A DNA stretch of 41,751 nucleotides from an uncultured Oscillospiraceae bacterium. GTDB taxonomy: Bacteria; Bacillota; Clostridia; Oscillospirales; Oscillospiraceae. Within the stretch, counting starts at the first letter, position 1. Each line of letters opens with the position of its first letter. Shown piece by piece: positions 9,290 through 19,413 of this stretch. The translations under genes were made by a program, and so were the position numbers. Under the pieces are notes generated by a model. The model was not told where the DNA came from and ran no database searches. It saw only the letters and a program-made list of their open reading frames with translations. The stretch is from NCBI GenBank assembly GCA_947624395.1, contig CANQKA010000010.1:1-41751 (forward strand), written 5' to 3'.

Positions 9290-10588
9290 TCACTCACCCG
9301 GCATTGGCCGGAATTCTATCCGCAATAAATTTTTGTCTCCCGGCCTGGCGCAGACCCTCTCGTCCGCCCCCAGGCCGTACACGCCCAAGATCCCCCGCTC
9401 GTCCCGCAGCACGGGCACGGTATCCCGCTCCCAGGGCGGTATGCCCGCTTCCTGAAAAAGCTGCTTGAGGGTCTTCGTGCAGCCCCGGCCCGCCGGACGA
9501 AACCGGTCCCCCGGCTGACGGCCGACAACAGTAATACTACCACATATATTCTCACATTGAAAGAAAAAAATGTTGTACGATTTGTGAACATCTTCGGGCC
9601 AGTCTGTGAATTGCGTCACATGCGCCTGCAGGCCCGCCTCGGGGATATGGGTCACGCCCGGTACGGCCAGGACCCGCTCGGGAAGCCGTGGTCCGTCCTC
9701 AACGCCAAACACCAGGCGGCCGTTGTGACAGGCCGCTCGCAGCCCAGGCACGTCCGCCGCGCCGCCGTCCCGCGCCGCCTTCAGCACGGCCTGTACATGG
9801 CCCATGGAGAGCTCCCGGCCCGCCAAAAGCCGCACCGCCCTTGACGCCACCGGCCAGGGCGCGTCCAACAAAGCCCTGGCGTCCACGGAGCTTTCGCCGG
9901 CATTGGCCGCGAGAAAGTCCCTTGCCAGCTTTTCCAGAAACGCCTCGTCCTGGCGCAGCAGCCAGGTCGTCCTGCCCACCGCGGACACGAACGCCGGGTC
10001 CACCGTCTCCAGTGCCGGTACCGCCCCGTGGCGGACCCGGTTGCGGGCATACTCGTCCTCCCGGTTGGACCCGTCCTCCACGTGGGGAATGTTCTTTTCC
10101 CGCAAATACGCCTCCACCTCACGGCGGGTCACGTCCAGCATGGGCCGGACGATACGGCCACGGACGGGCGTGATGCCCCCCAGGCCTTTCAGTCCCGCGC
10201 CGCGGGCCAAATGCAGCAGCACCGTCTCGGCGTTGTCGTTGGCGGTGTGGGCCGTGGCGATCACGGCCGCGCCCAGAGCGTCAGCCGTTCGCTCCAAAAA
10301 GGCGTACCGCAGCTCCCGCCCTGCCTGTTCCAGGCCCATATGCGCTTTGTCGGCATAGGCGGCCACGTCGCCCTTTTCCGTCACGCACAAAATGTCCCGC
10401 TGTGCACAAAAATCCCGCACGAATGTCTCATCCCGGTCAGCGTCCGCGCCGCGAAGGCCGTGGTTATAATGCCCCGCCGCCACGGGATAGCCCAGCTCCC
10501 GAAGCTTACACAGCAGGTACATGGAATCCGCCCCGCCGGACACGGCGCACAAAATCAGGCCATTTCTGGGCAAAAGGTCAGTATGCAT
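9290..10588 (-). CDS. tilS: tRNA(Ile)-lysidine synthetase
   Basis: Modifies C34 of the CAU-anticodon tRNA-Ile to lysidine so that it reads AUA. The 432-residue protein has the PP-loop motif SGGADS at about 17-22, HYNHGLRG, the RELRYAFLE and TAHTANDNAETVLLHLARG segments, RPMLDVTRREVEAYL, and a C-terminal TilS domain ending in the GDRFRPAGRGCTKTLKQLFQ and GILGVYGLGADERV blocks. Its start overlaps the end of dnaB by 11 bases, indicating co-translation. Confidence 0.96.
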   Translation of the reverse strand: MHTDLLPRNGLILCAVSGGADSMYLLCKLRELGYPVAAGHYNHGLRGADADRDETFVRDFCAQRDILCVTEKGDVAAYADKAHMGLEQAGRELRYAFLERTADALGAAVIATAHTANDNAETVLLHLARGAGLKGLGGITPVRGRIVRPMLDVTRREVEAYLREKNIPHVEDGSNREDEYARNRVRHGAVPALETVDPAFVSAVGRTTWLLRQDEAFLEKLARDFLAANAGESSVDARALLDAPWPVASRAVRLLAGRELSMGHVQAVLKAARDGGAADVPGLRAACHNGRLVFGVEDGPRLPERVLAVPGVTHIPEAGLQAHVTQFTDWPEDVHKSYNIFFFQCENICGSITVVGRQPGDRFRPAGRGCTKTLKQLFQEAGIPPWERDTVPVLRDERGILGVYGLGADERVCARPGDKNLLRIEFRPMPGE

Positions 10589-11924
10589 CGTCCTTGCGCG
10601 TGGAATCGTTCACATAGGTAGTGTACTCCGGTATCCACCGCAGATACACCGTGCCCACCCGGCCATGCCGGTTTTTGAGGATGATGGCCTCGGCGGAGTT
10701 GGGGTCCTCGCACTCCCGGTCGTAATACCCCTCCCGATAAAGGCCTATCACCGCGTCCGCGTCCTGCTCGATGGAGCCGGACTCCCGCAGGTCGGAGAGC
10801 ATGGGCCGCTTGTTCTGCCGCGCCTCGTTGGCGCGGCTCAGCTGGCTCATGCAGACCAGGGGCACGCCCAGCTCCTTGGCTGTGACCTTCATCATGCGGC
10901 TGATGTCGCTGACGGCCTGGGTACGGCTCTCATTGGCCCAGGAATTGCCGCTTCCCGCGCTCTGCATCAGCTGCAAATAGTCCACCACCACAAGCCCCAG
11001 GTTTTCCACCCGGCGGCACTGAGCGGCCATATCCGCCACGGTCATGGTGGGGTTGTCGTCCATGCGGATGTCTATCTTGGACAAAGCGCCGGCGGCCTCG
11101 GCCAGACGGGTCCATTCCTCGGCGTTCAGCCGCCCCTGGTTGATCTGGTAAAGGTCGATATGGCTCTCCGAGGAGAGCATCCGCTGCACAAGCTGCTGGC
11201 GGCTCATTTCCAGGGAAAAGATGGCCACGGTCTTGCCGGAGGATTTGGCGGCGTTCACGGCGATGTTCAGGGCGATACTGGTCTTGCCCATGCCGGGTCG
11301 GGAGGCTATCAGCACGAAATCCCCCTGCCCCAGGCCCTGCAGGCACTCGTCGATGTCGGCAAGGCCGGTGGAGATGCCGGGAAGCTGGCTGCCGCCGGCC
11401 GCCGCCTGGGATACCTGGCTCAGTACGTCCTGAAGCACCTGGGTCATGGGCACCAGCCCGCCGGTGGCGCTCTCCTTGCGCAGGGCGTAAACTTTGCGCT
11501 CCGCCAGCTCCAGCACTTCCCGGCCCTGGCCCGATTCCTGGTACACCTGCTCGGTTATCTCCGACGCGGCGGCGCCAAGCTCCCGCAGCAGCGCCCTGTC
11601 CCGTACGATGGCGCAGTATTGCAGCACGTTCGCCGCTGTGGGCGTCACGTCCATCAGTTCCAGAAGGTACTGTTGGGAATTTTCCCGCCAGCACTTTCTG
11701 GTGCGCATCTCGTCCAGCACAGTGACCGGGTCTATCCTGGAGCCCATGGCGAACATGGCGAACATGGTCTCAAAGATGTCCCGGTTGACGTCGATATAAA
11801 ACTCCGCCCCCCGGACGTTGTTCACCACGTCGGGGATACAGGCGGGGTCGATGAGCATGGAGCCCAGGATCGCCTGTTCGGCCTCCGCCGAATAGGGGAC
11901 CCTGCGGCCGAGGATCTCGTCCAT
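10578..11924 (-). CDS. dnaB: replicative DNA helicase DnaB
   Basis: A 448-residue hexameric replication-fork helicase. The N-terminal domain starts PYSAEAEQAILGSMLID. The RecA-like C-terminal domain carries Walker A SRPGMGKTS, FSLEMSRQQLVQRML, the VVVDYLQLM Walker B, QLSRANE and SDLRESGSIEQDAD. The length is typical for the Firmicutes enzyme (DnaC in Bacillus naming). It follows rplI by six bases in the conserved gdpP-rplI-dnaB order. Confidence 0.97.
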   Translation of the reverse strand: MDEILGRRVPYSAEAEQAILGSMLIDPACIPDVVNNVRGAEFYIDVNRDIFETMFAMFAMGSRIDPVTVLDEMRTRKCWRENSQQYLLELMDVTPTAANVLQYCAIVRDRALLRELGAAASEITEQVYQESGQGREVLELAERKVYALRKESATGGLVPMTQVLQDVLSQVSQAAAGGSQLPGISTGLADIDECLQGLGQGDFVLIASRPGMGKTSIALNIAVNAAKSSGKTVAIFSLEMSRQQLVQRMLSSESHIDLYQINQGRLNAEEWTRLAEAAGALSKIDIRMDDNPTMTVADMAAQCRRVENLGLVVVDYLQLMQSAGSGNSWANESRTQAVSDISRMMKVTAKELGVPLVCMSQLSRANEARQNKRPMLSDLRESGSIEQDADAVIGLYREGYYDRECEDPNSAEAIILKNRHGRVGTVYLRWIPEYTTYVNDSTRKDDAY

Positions 11925-11930
11925 AGCGGC

Positions 11931-12380
11931 TTATTTCTCCTCTGTCACCATCACGTGAATGGTGCCGGTGATCTCATAGCCCAGCTTGCACTTGACCTGG
12001 AAAGTCCCGAACTGCTTGATGGGCTCGGTCTGCACGATCTGGTTTTTCTCAATGGCGATGCCGTGCTGGGCGTTCAGGGCCTCGGCGATCTGGCTGGATG
12101 TGACGGCGCCGAATAATTTCCCGCCGGCGCCGGCCTTGGCCTTCACGTGCACCACAACAGCCCCCATCTTTTCCGCATATTCCATGGCCTGGGCCCGCTC
12201 CCGGGCGATCTGGGCCTGACGGGCCTTGTCCCTCAGGCGCATGGCGTTGAGATTGTCCGCCGTGGCCTCCACGGCCAGGTTCCGGGGCAGCAGATAGTTG
12301 CGGGCGTAGCCGTCGGAGACCTCCTTCAGCTGGCCCTTCTTCCCCTGGCCCTTGATGTCCTGCTGCAATATGACTTTCAT
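11931..12380 (-). CDS. rplI: ribosomal protein bL9
   Basis: A 149-residue large-subunit protein. The N-terminal domain MKVILQQDIKGQGKKG and DGYARNYLLPRNLAVEAT is the standard 23S-binding part. A long central helix connects it to a C-terminal domain with GKLFGAVTSSQIAEAL. It sits between gdpP and dnaB, as in many Firmicutes. Confidence 0.97.
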   Translation of the reverse strand: MKVILQQDIKGQGKKGQLKEVSDGYARNYLLPRNLAVEATADNLNAMRLRDKARQAQIARERAQAMEYAEKMGAVVVHVKAKAGAGGKLFGAVTSSQIAEALNAQHGIAIEKNQIVQTEPIKQFGTFQVKCKLGYEITGTIHVMVTEEK

Positions 12381-12399
12381 TGTTGTCTCCCCCTATATG

Positions 12400-14400
12400 T
12401 TACGAATCTTCTATATATTCATCTATGGCAGCTTTCAGCTTCGCCTCCGCCTCGGCGATGGTAACGTCCTTCAACTGCGCGCCTGCGGCGGACTGGTTGC
12501 CGCCGCCGCCAAGCTTTTCCAGTATCACCTGCACGTTCGTCGTGCCCATGCTCCGGGCGGACAGGATGACCTGCCCGTCGGCGGTGGGAAACAGCACCAC
12601 GGACGCCTCTACCTCCGTGATGCTCAGCATCTCGTCCGCCGCCTGGGCTGCCGCGACCCGGTCAACCTCCCGGTCCATGACCGCAAGGCATATGTTGTTC
12701 CGGTATATTTTGGCCCGCTCCAAAATGGCATAGCGTATGACGGTGTGCTGCATGTCGTTTTGGAGCATGCGCTTGACGGCGATGGTGTCCGCGCCCATGC
12801 GGCGCAAAAACGCCGCCGCCTCAAAAGTACGCTCGCCGGTGCGCATGGTGAAATTCTTGGTGTCCGTGACAAGACCGGCCAGCAGCGCCTCCGCCTCCAC
12901 CCGGCTGATGCCGCTGGGGTCCACCACCTCCTGCAAAAGCTCCGTCACCAGCTCCGAGGCGGAGGAGGCGTAGGGCTCGTGGAAGGTCAGGGCCGCGTTG
13001 TCGATATAGCTGGCAGCACGGCGGTGGTGGTCGATGATGACAAGGCGGCTGATGGATTGCAGCAGGGCGCTGTCCTCCACCTGCTCGGGCCGGTTGGTAT
13101 CCACCACCACAAGAAGGCTCCGGGAGTTGGCCTGGAGCATGGCCTCCTTGGGGGTTATGAACACGTCCTCGTATTCCCTGTGCTTTTTCAGCTCCTCCAA
13201 CAGCACGCCGCAGGCGTTGGGCCCATTGCCCAGCACGATACGGGCCTGCTTGCCGCAGCTTCTGGCGATGCAGCAAATACCAACCGCCGCGCCCACCGCG
13301 TCCATGTCCGCGAAGCGGTGGCCCATGACATAGGTGGTGGAGGCGTCCTTGATAAAGGACAGCAACGCGTTGGCCACCACACGGCTTTTCACCTTGGTCC
13401 TTGTCTCTACCTCGGCGGCACGGCCGCCGTAAAACTCAAAGTTTATGCGGTTGCGCACCACCGCCTGGTCGCCGCCACGGCTCAGGGCCATCTCCACGCT
13501 CATGGAGGCGAAGTTGAAGTCCTCCTCCAAACTGGCCCCGTCCAGCCCCGCGCCAAGGCTCACCGTGGCGTGGATGCCGGAGTTATTCACGACTTTGTGC
13601 ACCTGGTCCAGGAGGGTGAACTTCTCCGCCGCCAGACCGTCAAAGTGCCGCCTCTCGCACAGGAAAATATACCGGTCCCGATCGTACCGGCGCAGAAAGC
13701 CGCCGGTGCCCTCGATCCACTGGACAAAGATATCCTCCAGCTCGTTGCGCAGGTCGGCCCTGGCCCGCTCCGGCACGTTTCGGATCAGCTCGTCGTAGTT
13801 GTCTATCATGATGAGCATCACCACGGGCCGTGACGCGGCATATTCCCGGCGGATGTCGTCATAGTCCGTCACGTCCACCCAATAGGTCACGCCCATGGTG
13901 CCGCTTATCCGCTCGCCGCTCTTGCCCTGGACAAGGTTGCCGTGGACCTGGTAGCGCCGTCCGCCCAGCTCGACCAGGCCGGGACAGCGGCTCTTTCCCT
14001 CCATGAGCCACTTGCCCTGAAAGGCGGGGACTAGCTCCTGGATGGACACGTCCACGCTGGGGGATCTGCGTCCGCAGATGGAGAAAAACACCTGGTTGGC
14101 CCACACGACCCGCCCGGAGTCCACAAAATAGGCTGCCATAGGCAGCGGGAAGTTCATCATCGCATTGTCCCGCGCCGCCTCGGAGTCATAGGTCACGGAC
14201 TGGATATAGGCCAAAAGCTCCTTCTGCCGCTTGCGGGCCAGGTACATGTTCACGAACAGCAGCGCCAACGACGCCACGGCCTCCCCCAGGGCCAGATATG
14301 GCTCATGGAAGAACACCGCCGTAACCGCCGCGAAAATAAACAGGCACAGGATATAAAACCGGGACCCCGGCTCGCCCAGATTTTTCGTGATCTTGTTCAT
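12400..14400 (-). CDS. gdpP: cyclic-di-AMP phosphodiesterase GdpP
   Basis: A 666-residue membrane enzyme that hydrolyses c-di-AMP, affecting potassium and turgor homeostasis and wall stress. Order: two N-terminal membrane helices (about 15-62), a PAS domain (MAAYFVDSGRVVWANQVFF), a degenerate GGDEF domain (SLGAGLDG, with SRGGDQA in the position of the signature), then DHH (GHRFADMDAVGAA, VVVDTNRPEQ and IIDHHRR, giving the metal-binding Asp and His residues) and DHHA1 with GGGGNQSAAGAQL. The DHHA1 sequence has Asn-Gln after the glycine run. It is the first gene of the gdpP-rplI-dnaB-tilS-hpt-ftsH run and has its own promoter. Confidence 0.95.
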   Translation of the reverse strand: MNKITKNLGEPGSRFYILCLFIFAAVTAVFFHEPYLALGEAVASLALLFVNMYLARKRQKELLAYIQSVTYDSEAARDNAMMNFPLPMAAYFVDSGRVVWANQVFFSICGRRSPSVDVSIQELVPAFQGKWLMEGKSRCPGLVELGGRRYQVHGNLVQGKSGERISGTMGVTYWVDVTDYDDIRREYAASRPVVMLIMIDNYDELIRNVPERARADLRNELEDIFVQWIEGTGGFLRRYDRDRYIFLCERRHFDGLAAEKFTLLDQVHKVVNNSGIHATVSLGAGLDGASLEEDFNFASMSVEMALSRGGDQAVVRNRINFEFYGGRAAEVETRTKVKSRVVANALLSFIKDASTTYVMGHRFADMDAVGAAVGICCIARSCGKQARIVLGNGPNACGVLLEELKKHREYEDVFITPKEAMLQANSRSLLVVVDTNRPEQVEDSALLQSISRLVIIDHHRRAASYIDNAALTFHEPYASSASELVTELLQEVVDPSGISRVEAEALLAGLVTDTKNFTMRTGERTFEAAAFLRRMGADTIAVKRMLQNDMQHTVIRYAILERAKIYRNNICLAVMDREVDRVAAAQAADEMLSITEVEASVVLFPTADGQVILSARSMGTTNVQVILEKLGGGGNQSAAGAQLKDVTIAEAEAKLKAAIDEYIEDS

Positions 14401-14435
14401 TGGCCTACTGCTCCAAATTAAACATATACCGTAGT

Positions 14436-14464
14436 ATTATAGCAGAATCACCAGCATAATACAA
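14436..14464 (-). promoter_or_regulatory. gdpP operon promoter
   Basis: Minus strand TTGTAT (14459-14464), 17-base spacer, TATAAT (14436-14441), about 35 bases upstream of the gdpP start. It is divergent from the nucleotidyltransferase gene. Confidence 0.8.
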
Positions 14465-14489
14465 ATACATTTTTCCCCCGTCCCGTCCA

Positions 14490-14496
14490 CATACTA
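14490..14496 (+). promoter_or_regulatory. possible sporulation-type -10 upstream of the nucleotidyltransferase gene
   Basis: CATACTA on the plus strand fits the forespore sigma-G -10 consensus CATWHTA exactly, about 17 bases upstream of the start codon at 14513. The -35 is weak: the best five bases at the right distance are ACATT. The ribosome site GAGGTGAAAGG follows. Tentative. Confidence 0.3.
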
Positions 14497-14512
14497 TGGC
14501 CGAGGTGAAAGG

Positions 14513-15469
14513 ATGAAAGCGGTCATACTCACCGGCGGCGAGGGTACGCGTCTGCGGGCCATATCCGCCGGACTTCCCAAGCCCATGATGCCCCTGCTGG
14601 GCACGCCGCTTTTGGAGCGGACCGTGGCGCTGCTGCGGGAAAACGGTTTTGACAGGCTGTGTCTTACGCTCCACTATCAGCCCCAGGTCATCCGGGACCA
14701 TTTTCGGGACGGGAGCCAATACGGCGTGCGCATCGAATACCGCGAGGAACGCACCCCCCTGGGAACGGCGGGGGCTGTTTTAAACTGCGCGGACTTCATC
14801 GGGAACGAAAATTTTCTTGTTATGAGCGGCGACAGCGCCTGTGACTTCGACCTGGCCGAGCTGATGGCCGGCCACAGAAAGGGCGTCACCGTGGCACTGG
14901 CGGCCCAGGCGGAGCCGCTGCCCTACGGCCTGGTGATAACAGACAAGGCCGGACGTATCACCGGGTTTCTGGAAAAGCCCGCCTGGGAGCGGGTGGTGAC
15001 GGACCAGGTGAGCACGGGTATCTACGCTCTCAGCCCCGACGTTTTGTCCTATATCCCACCGGACACGCCATACGATTTCGCCCGGGACCTGTTTCCACAG
15101 CTGCTGGAACAGGGCGTGCCCATGCGGGGGCGGGTCATGGACGGCTACTGGTGCGACATCGGAACGCCCCAGGCCTATTACCAGTGCAATTTGGACGCGC
15201 TGAACGGCCTCTATCATCTGCCTGGTGGGCAGGAGCCCCCAAGGCGGGTGCTGCCCTGTCGGGACAGGGCACGGCTCATGCGGGCCATGGGCGAGCATCT
15301 GGCGGAGTTCGGCGCGGATTTTTCCGACGGCCTGACCGTGCATTTTGCCCACGGCAAGGCTCACCTGGCCCCTGTGGCGGACCAGAGCGCCCTGGCTTTG
15401 GAGGGGGACAGCGCCGCCGTCCGGCGGCTGGAAGCCCTGGCAAAAAAGCTGGAGCGGGACATGGAGTGA
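14513..15469 (+). CDS. sugar-phosphate nucleotidyltransferase with a shortened phosphomutase-like C-terminus
   Basis: Residues 1-235 are a complete NTP_transferase domain: MKAVILTGGEGTRLRAISAG with the nucleotide-binding loop, PKPMMPLLGTPLLE, TPLGTAGAVLN, VMSGDSACDFDL, GFLEKPAWE and DGYWCDIGTPQAYYQ. It should activate a sugar-1-phosphate, mannose-1-P or glucose-1-P type. Residues about 249-318 (CRDRARLMRAM, then DGLTVHF and a final acidic-basic helix) resemble the last domain of the phosphomannomutase half of much longer (about 800-residue) guanylyltransferase/phosphomutase fusion proteins. The left-handed helix and first three phosphomutase domains are missing, so this looks like an in-frame internally deleted version. 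It is the only plus-strand gene in the first 36 kb. Confidence 0.85.
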   Translation: MKAVILTGGEGTRLRAISAGLPKPMMPLLGTPLLERTVALLRENGFDRLCLTLHYQPQVIRDHFRDGSQYGVRIEYREERTPLGTAGAVLNCADFIGNENFLVMSGDSACDFDLAELMAGHRKGVTVALAAQAEPLPYGLVITDKAGRITGFLEKPAWERVVTDQVSTGIYALSPDVLSYIPPDTPYDFARDLFPQLLEQGVPMRGRVMDGYWCDIGTPQAYYQCNLDALNGLYHLPGGQEPPRRVLPCRDRARLMRAMGEHLAEFGADFSDGLTVHFAHGKAHLAPVADQSALALEGDSAAVRRLEALAKKLERDME

Positions 15470-15478
15470 GGATAAAAC

Positions 15479-15506
15479 GACCCTGCCGCTTTTTCGCGGC
15501 AGGGTC
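15479..15506 (-). terminator. bidirectional-type terminator between convergent genes
   Basis: An 11-bp perfect stem, GACCCTGCCGC/GCGGCAGGGTC, lies ten bases after the nucleotidyltransferase stop and just beyond the yegP-like stop. On the minus strand it is followed by GTTTTATC, on the plus strand by TAACGTTC, so it probably works best for the minus-strand gene and less well for the plus-strand one. Confidence 0.7.
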
Positions 15507-15530
15507 TAACGTTCTCGGGATAATGCTCGC

Positions 15531-15908
15531 TTATTCCGCGATCACCACAGGCGCGTCCGGTGCGCTGCGGCCGATGGAGGCGATGCCGTTTTTCGCGCTG
15601 GACTTGGCCTTATAGCCCTCGCTGACAGCGATGATCTCGCCGTTGGAGGCCTTCAGGCGGAAACGGAACTCGCCGCCCTTGTCCTTGTAAAGCTCATACT
15701 TGGGGTGGGCCAGGGTCTCAAAGCCCGCCACAGTCTGATCTTCCACGTGCACCGCGCAGTTTTTCCGCACGCTCTCCACGCCGGTCTTGCAGGCGTCCAC
15801 GCTGCTGTAGGTCTCGCCGCCGGTGGCAATGACCTGGCCGTTGGCCGCATGAAGATTGAAGACAAATTCCCCGTTTTTCGCCGCTTTGATCTCAAATTTC
15901 GCTGCCAT
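15531..15908 (-). CDS. YegP-like DUF1508 protein
   Basis: A 125-residue protein made of two DUF1508 repeats: KFEIKAAKNGEFVFNLHAAN with GQVIATGGETYSS, and YELYKDKGGEFRFRLKASN with GEIIAVSEGYKAKS. Each repeat is an alpha-beta unit of about 50 residues. The function is unknown; E. coli YegP is a stress-associated homologue by sequence only. The start at 15908 is set by GAAGGAGAGACAC; the 17-residue upstream extension is excluded. It has its own promoter and forms a single-gene unit. Confidence 0.88.
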   Translation of the reverse strand: MAAKFEIKAAKNGEFVFNLHAANGQVIATGGETYSSVDACKTGVESVRKNCAVHVEDQTVAGFETLAHPKYELYKDKGGEFRFRLKASNGEIIAVSEGYKAKSSAKNGIASIGRSAPDAPVVIAE

Positions 15909-15959
15909 GTGTCTCTCCTTCTTTCTTTTTGTGATCGGCTTCAAGCCATATTCATGCAC

Positions 15960-15988
15960 ATATTACGCCATTATCCGGCAAAATGCAA
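15960..15988 (-). promoter_or_regulatory. promoter of the DUF1508 gene
   Basis: Minus strand TTGCAT (15983-15988), 17-base spacer, TAATAT (15960-15965), giving a leader of about 45 bases. Confidence 0.65.
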
Positions 15989-16042
15989 CAAGAATCTTTC
16001 ATTTTTCGCGAGAATAATGGTACTTTTAACGATTTGCGCAGC

Positions 16043-16074
16043 AAAAAACGCCCTGTCCGTGTGGACAGGGCGTT
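16043..16074 (-). terminator. ftsZ terminator
   Basis: Minus strand AACGCCCTGTCC/GGACAGGGCGTT with an ACAC-type loop, followed by a six-T run. It is the end of the dcw cluster. Confidence 0.9.
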
Positions 16075-16082
16075 TATCGATC

Positions 16083-17222
<1,140 letters not shown>

Positions 17223-17302
17223 CTTTGTTTGCCTCCCGTGTATTCCAAATGTGAGGGCGCTGCGACGGACGCGGTGCCGCCTACCCTAATTATATATGTA
17301 AC

Positions 17303-17331
17303 ATTTTATTACGAATTATCGTGGAGGTCAA
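17303..17331 (-). promoter_or_regulatory. ftsZ promoter
   Basis: Minus strand TTGACC (17326-17331), 17-base spacer, TAAAAT (17303-17308). It lies in an AT-rich gap of 167 bases after ftsQ and gives an untranslated leader of about 75 bases, so ftsZ can be expressed independently of the upstream dcw genes. Confidence 0.75.
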
Positions 17332-17389
17332 TAGTTTATTTAAAAATATTATGTCAAACGGAAGAAAAATTTTCTAATTTTCGCTTTTT

Positions 17390-18148
17390 TCAGCTGGGCG
17401 TGAAGCGAACGGTCACGCCATCGGACAGATTTATCGTGCCGATCTCGGTCTCGCCAAGCTGGGGCACGCCGCTCAAAAGCATGCGCAGCTTATAGTCCGT
17501 GTTGTCGTTGGAACCCATGCGGACGGTGAACCGGCCCAGGTATTGGAACGTGGGGTTGGCCGGGTTGGACATATCCAGCTGGTCCACGTCCCCGGCCATG
17601 TTCAGCTCCTCGAACGCGCCAAGAAGCTGCTGCAAATAGGCCAGCTTCAGGCTGTCGTCCTCCGCCACGGTCATGGCCTTGCCGGCCTCCGGGTCCTGGG
17701 GGGACAGGTTCAGCACGTGGATAAGGCCCGCCACCTCGTCCGGCGTGGCGGTCTGCAAAAGCTTACAGTTGCCGGTGACCACCCAGTACACCCCCTGGCA
17801 CTCCACATAGGCCAGGGCATAGCTCTCCTTCACGTGTATGGTGAGCCGGTTGGGCAGGTGTGGCTCCACGTCGGCCGTCTCCACCCGTGGCAGCCGGGAA
17901 TAGATGCGCGTAGAGGCGGCGGCCCGGTTGATGAAGAACAGGTTATCCCCGATGTCGATGCCGGAGGCCTCGATGATCTGTTCCGGGGTGTACTCCTCCA
18001 TGCCCTCCACGTCGATGGTCTGCACCCGGAAGAACACACCCATGCCGAATACCACGGCCACGCACACCAGCAGGAATGACAGCGGCGCAAAAAACGCGCT
18101 TCTGCTCTTTTTCTTTCTCGCCGCGCCGTAGCGGTCTCGTCTTGCCAA
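17390..18148 (-). CDS. ftsQ: cell division protein FtsQ/DivIB
   Basis: A 252-residue bitopic divisome protein. A basic cytoplasmic tail (RRDRYGAARKKKSR) precedes one membrane helix (about 19-42). The extracytoplasmic POTRA domain begins VQTIDVEGMEEYTPEQIIEA and is followed by the FtsQ-type beta domain (ESYALAYVECQGVYWVV). It lies between murA and ftsZ, as expected for FtsQ in a dcw cluster. Confidence 0.9.
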   Translation of the reverse strand: MARRDRYGAARKKKSRSAFFAPLSFLLVCVAVVFGMGVFFRVQTIDVEGMEEYTPEQIIEASGIDIGDNLFFINRAAASTRIYSRLPRVETADVEPHLPNRLTIHVKESYALAYVECQGVYWVVTGNCKLLQTATPDEVAGLIHVLNLSPQDPEAGKAMTVAEDDSLKLAYLQQLLGAFEELNMAGDVDQLDMSNPANPTFQYLGRFTVRMGSNDNTDYKLRMLLSGVPQLGETEIGTINLSDGVTVRFTPS

Positions 18149-18159
18149 AGCGATCTACC

Positions 18160-19413
18160 TCATTCTGTAAAATCGATATGTGCGCCAAGGGCATTCAGCG
18201 CCCTGTCCAATCCCTCGTAGCCACGGGCCACGTGGCCCCGGTCAAAAACGGTGGTCTCCCCCTCGGCCCCCAGGCCGGCGATGATGAGCGATGCCCCGCC
18301 CCGCAGGTCCTCCGCCGTCAGGCTCGCGCCGTGCAAATGCTCCACGCCGGTGACGACGGCCCGCCGGCCGGCTATCGCTACTTTCGCCCCCAGGCGGGTC
18401 ATCTCGACCCCCTGGCGGTACCGGTCGGAGAATATGGTCTCCTCAAAGACCGTGACGCCGTCCGCCTTCAGGCTGGCCGCCATCAAAAGCGGCTGTGCGT
18501 CCGTGGGAAAGCCGGGGTATGGCTCCGTGACGATCGTTCCGCCGCCCTGGAGACGGCCCGCGCATTTGATACGCAGCCGCCGGGAGCCTGTATGTACGTC
18601 CGCGCCCATGCGCCCCAGCGCGTCACTGACGCTCTGCACGTGGGCCGGGTCCAGGCCTCGCAGCTCCACGTCCCCGCCCGCACATGCGCAGGCGCACAGC
18701 ATGGTGGCCGCCGCGATACGGTCCGGCATGACCCGCCAGCCCACCTGTCGGACGGGGGTAAAACCCCGGACGGCGACGGTATCCGTGCCCGCGCCGGTGA
18801 TATCCGCGCCAAGCGCCCGGAGAAAGCCCTGCAGCTCCACGATCTCCGGCTCTTTTGCCGCGCCGGTTATCACGGTGGCCCCTTTGGCACCGCATGCGGC
18901 GATCATGGCGTTTTCCGTGGCGCCCACGCTGGGCAGCGCCAGGTGGATATGGCCGCCGGTCAATCCGTCTGTGCGGCAAAGGATCTGGCCGTCCTCCAGC
19001 GACACGTCCGCGCCCAGGGCCTTCATGGCCGCCAGGTGCAGGTCGATGGGCCGGGGACCAAGCTCGCAGCCACCGGGCATGGCAATACGCACCTGGCCGC
19101 ACCGGGCCAGGATGGCACCCAGAAAAATCACCGACGAGCGCATCTGGCCCGTCAGCTCACGGCCGATGGCGCAGCCGGTCATGTTCCGGCTGTCCAGACG
19201 GACAACATCGTCCTGCCGCCCGACGGCGCAGCCCAGGTGCCGCAGGATGTTCAGCGACGCCTCCACGTCCCGCAGCCGGGGCACGTTGGTCAGTTCCACC
19301 TCGCTGCCCGTTAAGATCGCCGCCGCCAGAACTGGCAGCACTGCGTTCTTGGCGCCCTGGATGGTCAAGCTCCCGTCCAGGGGATATCCGCCCTGTACTC
19401 GCCATATGCTCAT
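18160..19413 (-). CDS. murA: UDP-N-acetylglucosamine 1-carboxyvinyltransferase MurA
   Basis: Transfers enolpyruvate from PEP to UDP-GlcNAc, the first committed step of peptidoglycan synthesis. The protein has 417 residues and is of standard two-lobed length. GAKNAVLPVLAA carries the catalytic Lys22, and the fosfomycin-target Cys116 is present in MPGGCELGPRPIDLH. The start at 19413 is set by GGAGGG; the 13-residue upstream extension is excluded. It occupies the position where some clusters carry murB or murC. Confidence 0.95.
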   Translation of the reverse strand: MSIWRVQGGYPLDGSLTIQGAKNAVLPVLAAAILTGSEVELTNVPRLRDVEASLNILRHLGCAVGRQDDVVRLDSRNMTGCAIGRELTGQMRSSVIFLGAILARCGQVRIAMPGGCELGPRPIDLHLAAMKALGADVSLEDGQILCRTDGLTGGHIHLALPSVGATENAMIAACGAKGATVITGAAKEPEIVELQGFLRALGADITGAGTDTVAVRGFTPVRQVGWRVMPDRIAAATMLCACACAGGDVELRGLDPAHVQSVSDALGRMGADVHTGSRRLRIKCAGRLQGGGTIVTEPYPGFPTDAQPLLMAASLKADGVTVFEETIFSDRYRQGVEMTRLGAKVAIAGRRAVVTGVEHLHGASLTAEDLRGGASLIIAGLGAEGETTVFDRGHVARGYEGLDRALNALGAHIDFTE

